Notes under the pieces: model-generated
What the model was told of the DNA's origin: nothing
Database searches by the model: none
The model's input: only the letters and a program-made list of their open reading frames with translations
Program-made: the position numbers and the translations under genes
Shown here: positions 24,851 through 33,283 of the stretch, one piece after another
How the letters are laid out: each line of letters begins with the position of its first letter
Numbering within the stretch: the stretch's first letter is position 1
NCBI GenBank assembly: GCA_022703505.1
Contig: JAKLDN010000001.1
Location: 584,884 to 648,883 of the forward strand
Reading direction: 5' to 3'
Length of the DNA: 64,000 nucleotides
DNA from: Spirochaetota bacterium
GTDB taxonomy: Bacteria > Spirochaetota > Spirochaetia > Treponematales > UBA12059

Positions 24851-25546
24851 GACCTTCGCCTCCGCCGCGAAGGCCGCCAGCAGGTCCAGGACCTCCCTCA
24901 GCTCCCCGTCCGGGAGCAGGGAGGCCTGGCGTTCCCGGGTGACGCAGGAGGAATCCGCGACGGCGTCCGGGAATCTCTCCAGGAGGGCCAGGAAGGACGA
25001 CGCCGCGGCTTCCCGGAAGAAGAGGGAGGCCGCGGCCGCCTCGTCCTCCGCCCGGATCCTCACCTTGGGATCGAAGTCCGGGTCCCCGATCTGCACGTCC
25101 CTTAGCCCGAAGAGAGCCTTCCCGATCTTGGCCATCGTCCCCTCCCGGGCCGCCCGGAACTTGAAGGGCAGGGGCGCGGGGTAGAAGGCCTTGGCGACGA
25201 CGTAGGTCCGGGAGCTCTTGCCGCTGGACCGGGTCTCCCGGTAGACCGAGACGCGGACTCCCTTCCGGGTTCCCTCCATGCGCCAGGGCGCCGCGGACTG
25301 GGCGAAGGAGCGGAGGAAGGCGGGCATCCGATCGAAGGCCTCCAGGGCCTTGGTCTGCCCCGAATCTATGTAGGACCGGCGCAGGGCGTCGATCCCGTCC
25401 ACGTACTCCAGGCCGAGCCGGCCTGCCTGGTCCCGGGCCTCCTCCCGGCCGCGCCGCATGCCCTGCAGCATCTTCGGGATCAGCAGGACCGTCACGGCTA
25501 TGGAGACGATGAAAAAGAGGACGATGGGAACGAAGGTAAACGCCAT
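24848..25546 (-). CDS. DUF3137-like membrane-anchored protein
   Basis: 232 residues from the ATG at 25546. One N-terminal membrane helix (FVPIVLFFIVSIAVTVLLIPKML) is followed by a soluble domain. Its segment KFRAAREGTMAKIGKALFGLRDVQIGDPDFDPKVRI resembles DUF3137 proteins of unknown function. The longer reading to 25939 runs through antisense of the aminotransferase with Arg/Pro/Ser-rich text and was rejected. It lies 67 nt downstream of the aminotransferase gene. Confidence 0.7.
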   Translation of the reverse strand: MAFTFVPIVLFFIVSIAVTVLLIPKMLQGMRRGREEARDQAGRLGLEYVDGIDALRRSYIDSGQTKALEAFDRMPAFLRSFAQSAAPWRMEGTRKGVRVSVYRETRSSGKSSRTYVVAKAFYPAPLPFKFRAAREGTMAKIGKALFGLRDVQIGDPDFDPKVRIRAEDEAAAASLFFREAAASSFLALLERFPDAVADSSCVTRERQASLLPDGELREVLDLLAAFAAEAKV

Positions 25547-25613
25547 GCTCCAAGTATAGGCCGGCGGCCGGAAAAAGCGAGGGCCGCCGCCGTGTCCGCG
25601 AAACCGGGGACCC

Positions 25614-26831
25614 CTACCGGTTCCACTCCAGGAGGGCCCGCTTCCAGGCCGCCTCGGAGCCCGCGATGGTCGCCTCGGGCACGCAGTACGAGAGGCGGAA
25701 CCAGCCCGGATAGTCGAAACCCACCCCCGGCACGGCCAGGATGTTCTCGTTCCGGAGGCACTGGTTGAAGGCCCGCTCCCGCTCCGCCTCCGAACCCGAG
25801 GGGCCGCCTTCCGGGACCCGGCAGAAGAAGTAGAAGGCCCCCTCGGGCTCGGCGTAGGGGATGCCCGCGGCGTCCAGGATGGCCGCCAGGGCCTTCCGGC
25901 GCTCCGCGTACCGGGAGAGGTCCGCGGTCTTCGCCTCAAGGGGGGCCACCGCCCTCTGGAGCAGGGCCGGGGCGTTGACGAAGCCCAGGGTCCGGTTGCT
26001 CATAACCAGGCCGTCCATCATCTCGTCGATCCCGGAGCAGGAATCTGACAGGGCCAGGTAGCCTATGCGCTCCCCGGGGATGGACAGGGTCTTGGACCAG
26101 GAGGATACGACCGCCGTCTCGGGGTAGAGCCCGAGGATGGGAGGGGCCTTCCGTTCGTCGTATACGATGTCCCGGTAGGGCTCGTCCACCACCAGGAGGG
26201 GGAGGCGCCCGACGCGGCGGCCGTGCTCCTCCAGGACTGCGGCGAGCTCCGCCAGGGTCTCCTTCCGGTAGATGCGGCCGGTGGGGTTGTTGGGGGTGTT
26301 CACGATCAGGGCCGCGGTGCGGGGGCCGAGGGCCGCTGCGATCCGCTGGGGATCCAGCTCGAAGTCGGGCCGGCAGTCCACGGTCACCATCTTTCCGCCG
26401 TGGTTCAGGGTGTAGAAGTAGTACTCCCCGAAGTAGGGCCGGGGGACCACCACCTCGTCCCCGGGATCCAGGATCGTGTGAAAAAGGACGTTGAGGGCCC
26501 CGGCGGCTCCCACGGTCAGGATCACGTGGTCCGGGGACACCGGGCATTCGTGCTCCCGGGACACCTTGCGCGCCACCGCCTCCCGGGCGAAGGGGTAGCC
26601 CGCGTTGGGCATGTAGGCGTGCAGTCCCTTGCCCCCCTCCCGGAGGACCCGGAGGATCGTCTCGTGGAACTCCGGAGGCGGCTCCACGTCGGGGTTCCCC
26701 AGGGAAAAGTCGAAGACCGCGTCCGTCCCGAACTTCTCCTTGAGTCGGCGCCCCTCCTCGAAGGTCCTGCGTATCCAGGACGCCCGTCCCAGGTTTTCCC
26801 GAATGCCTCGCGCGATCGCCACGGTGTCCAC
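25614..26831 (-). CDS. PLP-dependent aminotransferase, class I/II
   Basis: 405 residues, fold-type I aspartate aminotransferase family. Visible: FSLGNPDVEPPPEFHE near residue 45, YMPNAGYPFAREAVA, NTPNNPTGRIYRKE, VVDEPYRDIVYDE with the cofactor-contacting Asp and Tyr, and SWSKTLSIPGERIGYLALS with the PLP lysine. The substrate is not readable; alanine/aspartate-type or aromatic substrates are possible. It is divergent from nqrB. Confidence 0.88.
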   Translation of the reverse strand: MDTVAIARGIRENLGRASWIRRTFEEGRRLKEKFGTDAVFDFSLGNPDVEPPPEFHETILRVLREGGKGLHAYMPNAGYPFAREAVARKVSREHECPVSPDHVILTVGAAGALNVLFHTILDPGDEVVVPRPYFGEYYFYTLNHGGKMVTVDCRPDFELDPQRIAAALGPRTAALIVNTPNNPTGRIYRKETLAELAAVLEEHGRRVGRLPLLVVDEPYRDIVYDERKAPPILGLYPETAVVSSWSKTLSIPGERIGYLALSDSCSGIDEMMDGLVMSNRTLGFVNAPALLQRAVAPLEAKTADLSRYAERRKALAAILDAAGIPYAEPEGAFYFFCRVPEGGPSGSEAERERAFNQCLRNENILAVPGVGFDYPGWFRLSYCVPEATIAGSEAAWKRALLEWNR

Positions 26832-26971
26832 CTCCCGCGCCCGTTCCCGGCCGCCTCTCCGGATAACGGAAAGAATCGGCCCGGGGGACGCGGCTCCATT
26901 CTCCCGGCTCCGGGCGGATCCGTCAATGAGAAAGATTTCCTCGTTCCCGAAGCCCGCGGCGCGCGCCGGGC

Positions 26972-27000
26972 TTGCCCGTCCCAGTAGTGTTTCCTATACT
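26972..27000 (+). promoter_or_regulatory. Promoter for nqr operon
   Basis: TTGCCC at 26972-26977, 17-nt spacer, TATACT at 26995-27000; about 37 nt upstream of the nqrB GTG. Confidence 0.55.
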
Positions 27001-27037
27001 TAGGTCGTCGCATCGGGTGGAAAAAAAGGAGATCCGC

Positions 27038-28036
27038 GTGTTCCAGAAACAGATCATCATGCGACGCGTGCTCTACAGCCTGGCGCCCGTCTGGGCCCTT
27101 TCGGTGTGGCTGTACGGACCCCGCGTCGTCGTCCTGACCGCCGTGAGCCTGGCCCTGGGGGTCCTCACGGAATACCTGTACGAGAAGCGCCGGAACGGGA
27201 AGGTCAGCGAGGCCGTCCTGGTCACCGCGACCCTCTTCGCCCTGTCCCTGCCTCCCGCGGCGCCGGTCTGGATCGCGGCGGCGGGCATCGTCTTCGCGGT
27301 GTTCACCGCCAAGATGATCTACGGGGGCTTCGGACGGAACATCTACAACCCCGCCATCGCGGGGCGGCTGTTCGTCTACATCTCCTTCGCCACCGTACTG
27401 GGGCGGTCCTTCACGCCCCACGGTAACTTCGGGCTCGGCGCCGGAACCCTTCTGGGCCGCCCGGAGGTCCTCTCCGCCGCCACACCCCTGGCGGTCTGGC
27501 GCTCCGGCGGGAACGTCCCCGTCCTGAACCTCCTCACGGGGCTCCGGGACGGCTCTGCCGGGGAATCCTCGGCCCTCCTGATCGCCGCGGCGGCGGTCTT
27601 CCTGATCTGGACCAAGACCGCCAGCTGGCGGATCATCGTGTCCGAGGTGGCCGCGGGCGGGGCCCTCGCCCTGGCCCTCCACTTCGCGGGGGTTAAGGCG
27701 GCCCTGCCCCCGGCCTCCCTCCTGGCGGGGAGCTTCCTCTTCGTGGCGGTCTTCATGGGCACGGACCCCGTGTCGGCCCCCAAGAAACCCGCCTCCCACT
27801 GGATCTACGGGGCCCTGATCGGGATCACCGCCATCGTCATCCGGACCTTCAGCGCCTTCCCGGAGGGCACCAGCTTCGCGGTCTTCGTGGGCAACACCTT
27901 CGCCAGCATGATCGACGACATCGTGGTCGGCCGCATGAACGCCCGGAAGGCCCGGGCCGAGGCCAAGGCCGCGGCGGGCGGGACGGGATCGGGCGCAGCC
28001 CCGGAGGCCGGGGCCGGCAAGGAGGCCGCGAAATGA
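27038..28036 (+). CDS. nqrB: Na+-translocating NADH:quinone reductase subunit B (RnfD/NqrB family)
   Basis: Integral membrane subunit that carries covalent FMN and takes part in sodium translocation. 332 residues from a GTG with AAAGGAG upstream. About nine membrane helices. FGRNIYNPAIAGRLF is the family signature. The segment VLSAATPLAVW holds the candidate FMN-threonine. MGTDPVSAPKKPASHWIYGALIG and NTFASMIDDIVV are conserved C-terminal parts. It is shorter than the 410 residues of Vibrio NqrB and closer to RnfD in length. The C-terminal 30 residues are an Ala/Lys/Gly-rich tail. Confidence 0.88.
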   Translation: MFQKQIIMRRVLYSLAPVWALSVWLYGPRVVVLTAVSLALGVLTEYLYEKRRNGKVSEAVLVTATLFALSLPPAAPVWIAAAGIVFAVFTAKMIYGGFGRNIYNPAIAGRLFVYISFATVLGRSFTPHGNFGLGAGTLLGRPEVLSAATPLAVWRSGGNVPVLNLLTGLRDGSAGESSALLIAAAAVFLIWTKTASWRIIVSEVAAGGALALALHFAGVKAALPPASLLAGSFLFVAVFMGTDPVSAPKKPASHWIYGALIGITAIVIRTFSAFPEGTSFAVFVGNTFASMIDDIVVGRMNARKARAEAKAAAGGTGSGAAPEAGAGKEAAK

Positions 28037-28665
28037 AGAAGGACTCAATCGTCTACGTGGTGGTCTTCACCTTCGTCGTGTGCGCGGCCTTCGTCTTCTT
28101 CCTGGCCCTGGCCAACGAGGCCACGAAGGACCGGGTGGCGGCCAACCGGCTCTTCGCGGAGCGGGCGGCGGTCCTGGACGCCTTCGGCATCGAGTACTCC
28201 GCCCCGCCGGAGGCCCTGGAAAAGTACGAGCGGTTCGTCAAGGACCAGCCCGTGCCGGAGGGCGCCGGGGCGGAAAAGGCCTACCGCTACGAGGCGGACG
28301 GGAAGACCTTCTTCGCCGCCCGGGTCACCGGGGCGGGCCTCTGGGGTTCCATCTCCATCATCCTGGGGGCGGACGCCGGGGTCGAGCGGCTCACGGGCCT
28401 CCAGATCGTGGCCCAGAACGAGACCCCCGGCCTGGGAGGCCGCATCGACGAGGCCTGGTTCCGGGGCCAGTTCCGGGGCGAGCGGATCGGCCCGGAGGGC
28501 ATCCGCGTCGCGACGGGCGCCGAGTCCCGGGGCACGGGGGATCCGGACCCGGACAACGGGCTTCTGGACGGGGTGTCCGGGGCCAGCCGCACCAGCCAGT
28601 CCATGGAGGCCATCGTGAACGGCGGAATCCGGGCCCTGCGGGCGATAGCGGGAGGCGCGCGATGA
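28033..28665 (+). CDS. nqrC: Nqr subunit C (FMN-binding)
   Basis: 210 residues. One N-terminal membrane helix (VVVFTFVVCAAFVFFLALA) and a periplasmic FMN-binding domain. LWGSISIILGADAGVERLTGLQIVAQNETPGLGGRI is typical of NqrC/RnfG. The flavinylation motif reads GVSGASRTSQSM, so the acceptor would be Ser rather than the common Thr. It overlaps nqrB by 4 nt. Confidence 0.92.
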   Translation: MKKDSIVYVVVFTFVVCAAFVFFLALANEATKDRVAANRLFAERAAVLDAFGIEYSAPPEALEKYERFVKDQPVPEGAGAEKAYRYEADGKTFFAARVTGAGLWGSISIILGADAGVERLTGLQIVAQNETPGLGGRIDEAWFRGQFRGERIGPEGIRVATGAESRGTGDPDPDNGLLDGVSGASRTSQSMEAIVNGGIRALRAIAGGAR

Positions 28666-29312
28666 GCGGAAAAGCCGGAAAGATCCTTTGGGACAACCTC
28701 TGGACGAACAATCCCATCTTCATACAGATCCTGGGAATCTGCTCCACCCTGGCGGTCACGAACTCGGTGCGGAACACCCTGATCATGACCGTGGGCGTGA
28801 GCCTCTCCACCGCCTTCTCCAGCTGGACCCTGTCGGCCATGCAGGCGACCATCCCCCGGAAGGTGCGGATGATCGTCCAGGTCCTGGTGATCTCCTTCTA
28901 CGTGATCATCATCGACATCATCCTTCGGGCCTACCTGCCCGAGGTATCCAAGCAGCTGGGACCCTACGTGGGGCTCATCATCACGAACTGCATCATCATG
29001 GGCCGGGCGGAAGCCTTCGCGGCGGCCAACAAGCCGGTCCTGTCCTTCTGGGACGGGCTGACCAGCGGGCTGGGATACATGGCCGTCCTGGTCGCCATCG
29101 CCGTAGTCCGGGAGATCCTGGGCTTCGGCACCCTCCTGGGCTTCCGGGTGATGCCCGCGGGCTTCGAGCCCTGGACCATCATGATCATGGCGCCCAGCGC
29201 CTTCTTCCTGGTGGCCTTCGTGATGTGGTGGGCCAAGACCGTGCAGGCCCGGGCGGCGGCCAAGGCCGCGGCGGCCAAGTCGGCCCCCCGGCCCGTCCCG
29301 GCCAAGGCGTAA
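28662..29312 (+). CDS. nqrD: Nqr subunit D
   Basis: 216 residues, six membrane helices of the RnfE/NqrD family. NNPIFIQILGICSTLAVTNSVRNTLIM and LGPYVGLIITNCIIMGRAEAFA contain the conserved Cys residues that bind the intramembrane iron-sulfur centre shared with NqrE. An Ala/Lys/Pro-rich C-terminal tail of about 25 residues is extra. ATGA overlap with nqrC. Confidence 0.93.
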   Translation: MSGKAGKILWDNLWTNNPIFIQILGICSTLAVTNSVRNTLIMTVGVSLSTAFSSWTLSAMQATIPRKVRMIVQVLVISFYVIIIDIILRAYLPEVSKQLGPYVGLIITNCIIMGRAEAFAAANKPVLSFWDGLTSGLGYMAVLVAIAVVREILGFGTLLGFRVMPAGFEPWTIMIMAPSAFFLVAFVMWWAKTVQARAAAKAAAAKSAPRPVPAKA

Positions 29313-29322
29313 GGAGGATACC

Positions 29323-29922
29323 GTGAACGCCGAACCCCTCGTGAACCCCGTCGTCCTCTTCTTCGCCTCCATTTTCACCAGCAACATCCTTTTATCCAAC
29401 TTCCTGGGGATGTGCTCCTTCATCTCGATCTCCAAGGACAAGACCAGCGCCTACGGCCTCGGGCTGGCCGTGACGGTGGTGATGACCATCTGCGCCGCGG
29501 TCAGCTGGCTGGTCCTGCGGTACCTCATCCTGCCCCTGGACATCGAGTACCTCTCGTTCATCATCTTCATCATCGTGATCGCCGCGGTGGTGCAGATGCT
29601 GGAGATGATCATCGACCGGGTGTCCCCCGCCCTCTACATGTCCCTGGGGATCTTCCTGCCCCTGATCACGGTGAACTGCGCCATCCTGGGAGCCATCCTG
29701 TTCATGCAGATCCGCAGCTACGGATTCCTCCAGGCCGTGGCCTTCGGGGCGGGCTCCGGCATGGGCTGGTGGCTGGCCATCATGCTCCTGGCGAGCATTA
29801 GGAAGCGGATCGAGAACAATCCCGTGCCCGCGGGTCTCAAGGGGGCGGGCATCACCATGGTGACCATCGGCTTCATGGCCATGGCCTTCATCGGCTTTTC
29901 CGGCATGATCGCCGTACAGTAG
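29323..29922 (+). CDS. nqrE: Nqr subunit E
   Basis: 199 residues, six membrane helices, RnfA/NqrE family. FTSNILLSNFLGMCSFISISKD and LGIFLPLITVNCAILGAILFMQ carry the conserved cysteines. GTG start with AAGGAGG. Confidence 0.93.
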   Translation: MNAEPLVNPVVLFFASIFTSNILLSNFLGMCSFISISKDKTSAYGLGLAVTVVMTICAAVSWLVLRYLILPLDIEYLSFIIFIIVIAAVVQMLEMIIDRVSPALYMSLGIFLPLITVNCAILGAILFMQIRSYGFLQAVAFGAGSGMGWWLAIMLLASIRKRIENNPVPAGLKGAGITMVTIGFMAMAFIGFSGMIAVQ

Positions 29923-29930
29923 GAGGAACC

Positions 29931-31052
29931 ATGAGCCCCCTCCTGATCGGCCCCCTGGCCACCGGCGCGATTTCAGGCCTCCTGGCCCTGGTCATCGCAC
30001 TGACGGACCGCGTCGTGAACAACTACGGCGAGGTGACCGTGGACATCAACGGCGGGAAGAAGTCCCTGAAAGTGAAGGGGGGATCCCCCCTTTTGGGAAC
30101 CCTGGCCGCGGAGAGCATCTTCGTGCCCTCCGCCTGCGGCGGCCGCGGGTCCTGCGGGGCCTGCAAGGTCCGGGTCCTCTCGGACGTGGGGCCCCACCTG
30201 CCCACGGAGACCCCCTACCTCAACCCCGAGGAGCTGTCCCAGAACGTCCGGCTCTCATGCCAGATCAAGCTCAAGAAAGACATCCGGATCGAGATCCCCG
30301 ACGAACTCTTCTACGTGAAGAAGTTCGCCGCCAAGGTGGAATCCATCCGGGACCTGACCTACGACATCAAGGAGGTCCGGGTCCTGCTGAAGAATCCGGC
30401 GGCCATCGAATACGTCCCGGGCCAGTACGCCCAGCTCGTGGTCCCTCCCTACGACGACATCCCCGAGAGCGTCCAGCGGGCCTACTCCATGTCCTCCCGC
30501 CCCGGGGAGCCGGACCACGTGGAGTTCCTCATCCGCCTCGTGCCCGGAGGCATCGCGACCTCCTGGGTCTTCAAATACCTGAAGGTCGGCATGGACGTCG
30601 AGCTCGTGGGGCCCTTCGGGGAGTTCCGGGTCCACGACACCCCGGCCGCCATGATCTGCGTGGCCGGGGGCTCCGGCATGGCCCCCTTCTGGAGCATGTT
30701 CCGGGACATGAAGGAGAAGAACACCTTCCCGGACAAGGAGATCTGGTACTTCTTCGGCGCCCGTACAACCCGGGACATGTTCCTGCTGGACGAGCTCCGC
30801 GCCCTGGAGAAGGAGATGCCCCGCTTCCACTTCGTACCGGCCCTCTCGGAACCCAAACCCGAGGAGAACTGGACCGGGGACACTGGGCTGATCACGGACG
30901 TCCTGGACCGGTACCTGAAGGAAAAGATCGATCCGTCCAGGCCCAAGGAGGGCTACCTCTGCGGCAGCCCCGGCATGATCAACGCCTGCATCACCGTCAT
31001 GACCAAGAATTCCATTCCGGAAGGCGGCATCTACTATGACAAGTTCGCGTAG
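29931..31052 (+). CDS. nqrF: Nqr subunit F, NADH-oxidising (2Fe-2S, FAD)
   Basis: Entry point of electrons from NADH. 373 residues against about 407 in Vibrio. Residues 1-30 are a membrane helix. A 2Fe-2S ferredoxin domain follows with ACGGRGSCGACKVRV and a later LSCQ. The FAD domain has RAYSMSSRPGEPDHVEFLIRL, and the NAD domain has CVAGGSGMAPFWSMFRDM and YLCGSPGMINACI. The presence of NqrF rather than RnfB/RnfC assigns the cluster to Nqr. Confidence 0.93.
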   Translation: MSPLLIGPLATGAISGLLALVIALTDRVVNNYGEVTVDINGGKKSLKVKGGSPLLGTLAAESIFVPSACGGRGSCGACKVRVLSDVGPHLPTETPYLNPEELSQNVRLSCQIKLKKDIRIEIPDELFYVKKFAAKVESIRDLTYDIKEVRVLLKNPAAIEYVPGQYAQLVVPPYDDIPESVQRAYSMSSRPGEPDHVEFLIRLVPGGIATSWVFKYLKVGMDVELVGPFGEFRVHDTPAAMICVAGGSGMAPFWSMFRDMKEKNTFPDKEIWYFFGARTTRDMFLLDELRALEKEMPRFHFVPALSEPKPEENWTGDTGLITDVLDRYLKEKIDPSRPKEGYLCGSPGMINACITVMTKNSIPEGGIYYDKFA

Positions 31053-31085
31053 GCCCGCCGTCCGGGCCGCGCCAGGAGGCACCCG

Positions 31086-31538
31086 ATGAAGAATACGCAG
31101 CTGGAACGGGACGCCCGGGAGAGGATGAAACCCGGGGTCATCACCGCCCGGGGCTTCCTGGGACGGGACGAACGGGCCCTGGGGGACATCATCCAGGCCG
31201 ACGAGGAGTCCTTCCGCCGCCTGGGTCTGGAGTTCGGCGCCGTGGCGGACCGCCTGGAAGCCTGGAAGGAGGGCGGCACCCGGGGCCTCGGGGAGCCCAT
31301 CACCGTGGAAGGCCGGTGGCTCGTCCGGACCGGGGACGCCCGGGGAGTGCTTCCCTGCCCCTGGGAGGACGGGGTCTACCACAAGAACTCGGTGGACGTG
31401 ACGGACCCCCGGAACGGCGACCTCGTCATCTATTCGGACTTGTCCATCCATCTCCTCCGGGTCCACCATTTCTGCCAGGGCTTGGGAAGCCCCTTCCGCC
31501 TGGACCCGGACACCCTGGCCCGGATGATGAAGCCCTAG
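31086..31538 (+). CDS. Hypothetical protein downstream of nqrF
   Basis: 150-residue soluble protein with no signal peptide. The C-terminal half reads LPCPWEDGVYHKNSVDVTDPRNGDLVIYSDLSIHLLRVHHFCQG, with a Cys and several His. I do not recognise the family. It starts 33 nt after nqrF with CAGGAGG upstream, so it is probably the last gene of the nqr operon; it could be an assembly or regulatory factor. Confidence 0.65.
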   Translation: MKNTQLERDARERMKPGVITARGFLGRDERALGDIIQADEESFRRLGLEFGAVADRLEAWKEGGTRGLGEPITVEGRWLVRTGDARGVLPCPWEDGVYHKNSVDVTDPRNGDLVIYSDLSIHLLRVHHFCQGLGSPFRLDPDTLARMMKP

Positions 31539-31540
31539 CC

Positions 31541-31665
31541 GGGGTGTCCAATAAGTCGGTTACTTATTGGACACCCCTTGCAGTTTCTAACGTTCTCAAG
31601 AGAACGTTAGAAACTGCTACACTAATACCAGCTGTCCAAAAAGCTATCCGAGCTTTTTGGACAGC
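31541..31665. repeat. Three consecutive palindromes
   Basis: Perfect or near-perfect hairpins at 31541-31577 (GGGGTGTCCAATAA, loop GTCGGTTAC-like), 31580-31617 (GCAGTTTCTAACGTTCT and its complement) and 31631-31665 (GCTGTCCAAAAAGCT and its complement). They follow the end of the nqr operon. The first is related to 37162-37198 and 49522-49556. Confidence 0.8.
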
Positions 31666-31670
31666 CCGGC

Positions 31671-31909
31671 GACGAGCTTCCGCTCGTCGATTTGCCCGAA
31701 CGGCCGAAGGCCGCTGCGCGGCCTCGTGGCGACGAGCTTGCGCTCGTCGATTCACACGAACGGCCGAGGGCCGCTGCGCGGCCCTGCGGCGACGAGCTTC
31801 CGCTCGTCGATTTGCCCGAACGGCCGAAGGCCGCTGCGCGGCCTCGTGGCGACGAGCCTGCGCTCGTCGATTTGCCGAACGGCCGGAGGCCGCTGCGCGG
31901 CCTCGCGGG
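31671..31909. repeat. 60-bp tandem repeat, four copies
   Basis: Copies at 31671-31730, 31731-31790, 31791-31850 and 31851-31909 (the last is 1 bp shorter). Each contains a GACGAGC/GCTCGTC hairpin and a GGCC-rich hairpin (GGCCGAAGGCCGCTGCGCGGCC-like, given in parts). The copies alternate in small substitutions, copies 1 and 3 being almost identical. It ends 36 nt upstream of the YihY-type gene. A single diverged half-unit lies near 45193-45215. Confidence 0.85.
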
Positions 31910-31945
31910 CTTGCATCCCGTCGGGGACTGGGGCAGAATGATCCC

Positions 31946-33283
31946 ATGCCCTCCCTGGGGACCCGATGGGCGTCGGCCGGGCGCCGTTTCCTCTTCACCG
32001 CGGAACTCTACGGAAAACGGGAACTGGCGAACCACGCGGCCGCGGGAGCCTACGCCTTCCTCCTGTCCGCCACCCCCGCCTTCCTGGTCCTCTTGGCCGC
32101 ATCCTCCTGGTTCCTCCGGGGCTCCGAGGCAGCGGCGGGAATCCTGAAGTCCGTCCTGGGGGAAATCCTGGGGCCCCACACCCTGGAGGGCATCGCCCGG
32201 GCCTACCTCTCCCGCCCCCTCACGGGCTTCGCGGCGGTCTTCGGCATCGTGAACCTCGTATGGGCCTCCAGGCTCCTGGTGGCCTCCATCCAGAGGGGGC
32301 TCCGGACCATCTGGGCGGACACGGGTCCGGTCCGGCCGGTCCGGGAGAACCTCTTGACCTTCGCCGTGGAGCTGGTCCTCCTGGTCTCGGTCATCGCGGT
32401 GCTGGCGGCCTCCCAGGCGGCCCGGATCGTTCTGGACTCCGTCCGGAACCTGGCCGCCCGGGGCACCCTCCTTCGGTTCTACCGGGCGGCCTACCTGGCG
32501 GCCCCCCACGCCGCTCTCTTCCTGTTCTCATACGGCACCTACCGCACGATCCCTCCCGCCCGGCCCCGGCACTCCCACTGCCTGGCGGGAGCCGCGCTCT
32601 GCGCGGCCGTGTACGCCCTCCTCCGGGCCCTTCTCGACTCGATCCGGAACATCGCCCGGTACGACCTCCTGTACGGGGTCCTGGGGAACCTCATCCTGGG
32701 GCTCATCAACGTGTACCTCTTCTTCTCCCTCTACTTCTTCTTTGCGGGCTTCGTGTATGTCTTGGAATCCTTCGACGCCCTCCTCCTGGGCCGATACCTG
32801 CACCGGAAACGGCCGCGGAGTACCGAGGCCCCGGCCTCCGACCCGGAGGCGGGGATGCCCTACCGACTCCTCCGGAGGTTCGGACGGGACTACCCGGAGG
32901 GGGCGAAGATCTTCCGTGCCGGGGACGAGGGGAACGAGGTCTTCCTGCTCCGGGAGGGCGAGGTCGGCATCCTCCAGGCTCCCGCCGCGGGCGGCCCGCC
33001 CGTCCAGGTGTCCACGGTCCGGGCCGGGGAATTCTTCGGCGAGATGGCCTACCTCCTGGGGGATCGGCGGACGGCGACCACCGTAGCCCTGACCCCGGTT
33101 TCCGTCCTGGCCCTGCCCGTCCGCCTCTTCGAGCGCTTCCTGGCCGTGGACGCCCGGGCTTCCCGCCGCCTGGTCAAGCTCCTGTCCGCCCGCCTTTCCG
33201 AGACGACCCGGCTGGCCGCGGAAGCCCAGGCCCGTGACGCCCTGGTCCTGGACGACGGGGATGACCGGGGGGATTCCCCATGA
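31946..33283 (+). CDS. YihY/BrkB-family membrane protein fused to a cyclic-nucleotide-binding domain
   Basis: 445 residues. Residues 1-275 are a YihY/virulence factor BrkB-type membrane region with about six helices (AAGAYAFLLSATPAFLVLLAASSWFL at the start, YGVLGNLILGLINVYLFFSLYFFFAG near the end). Residues 305-430 are a cAMP-receptor-like domain: DYPEGAKIFRAGDEGNEVFLLREGEVGI and GEFFGEMAYLLGDRRTATTVAL. YihY proteins usually lack such a domain. The start ATG was chosen because upstream sequence is the tandem repeat. No strong ribosome binding site. Function unknown; nucleotide control of a transporter-like membrane domain is inferred. Confidence 0.85.
   Translation: MPSLGTRWASAGRRFLFTAELYGKRELANHAAAGAYAFLLSATPAFLVLLAASSWFLRGSEAAAGILKSVLGEILGPHTLEGIARAYLSRPLTGFAAVFGIVNLVWASRLLVASIQRGLRTIWADTGPVRPVRENLLTFAVELVLLVSVIAVLAASQAARIVLDSVRNLAARGTLLRFYRAAYLAAPHAALFLFSYGTYRTIPPARPRHSHCLAGAALCAAVYALLRALLDSIRNIARYDLLYGVLGNLILGLINVYLFFSLYFFFAGFVYVLESFDALLLGRYLHRKRPRSTEAPASDPEAGMPYRLLRRFGRDYPEGAKIFRAGDEGNEVFLLREGEVGILQAPAAGGPPVQVSTVRAGEFFGEMAYLLGDRRTATTVALTPVSVLALPVRLFERFLAVDARASRRLVKLLSARLSETTRLAAEAQARDALVLDDGDDRGDSP

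Noticed and set aside
24848..25939. Long version (363 codons) of the DUF3137-like gene
   Set aside because: The extra N-terminal part is Arg/Pro/Ser-rich antisense of the aminotransferase, with no family resemblance.
31671..31909. CRISPR array
   Set aside because: Units are contiguous 60-bp tandem copies without unique spacers, and no cas gene is nearby.
31671..31909. Coding sequence through the 60-bp repeats (open in several frames)
   Set aside because: Open frames arise from the GC-rich repeat; the composition is not protein-like and the YihY domain begins only after it.
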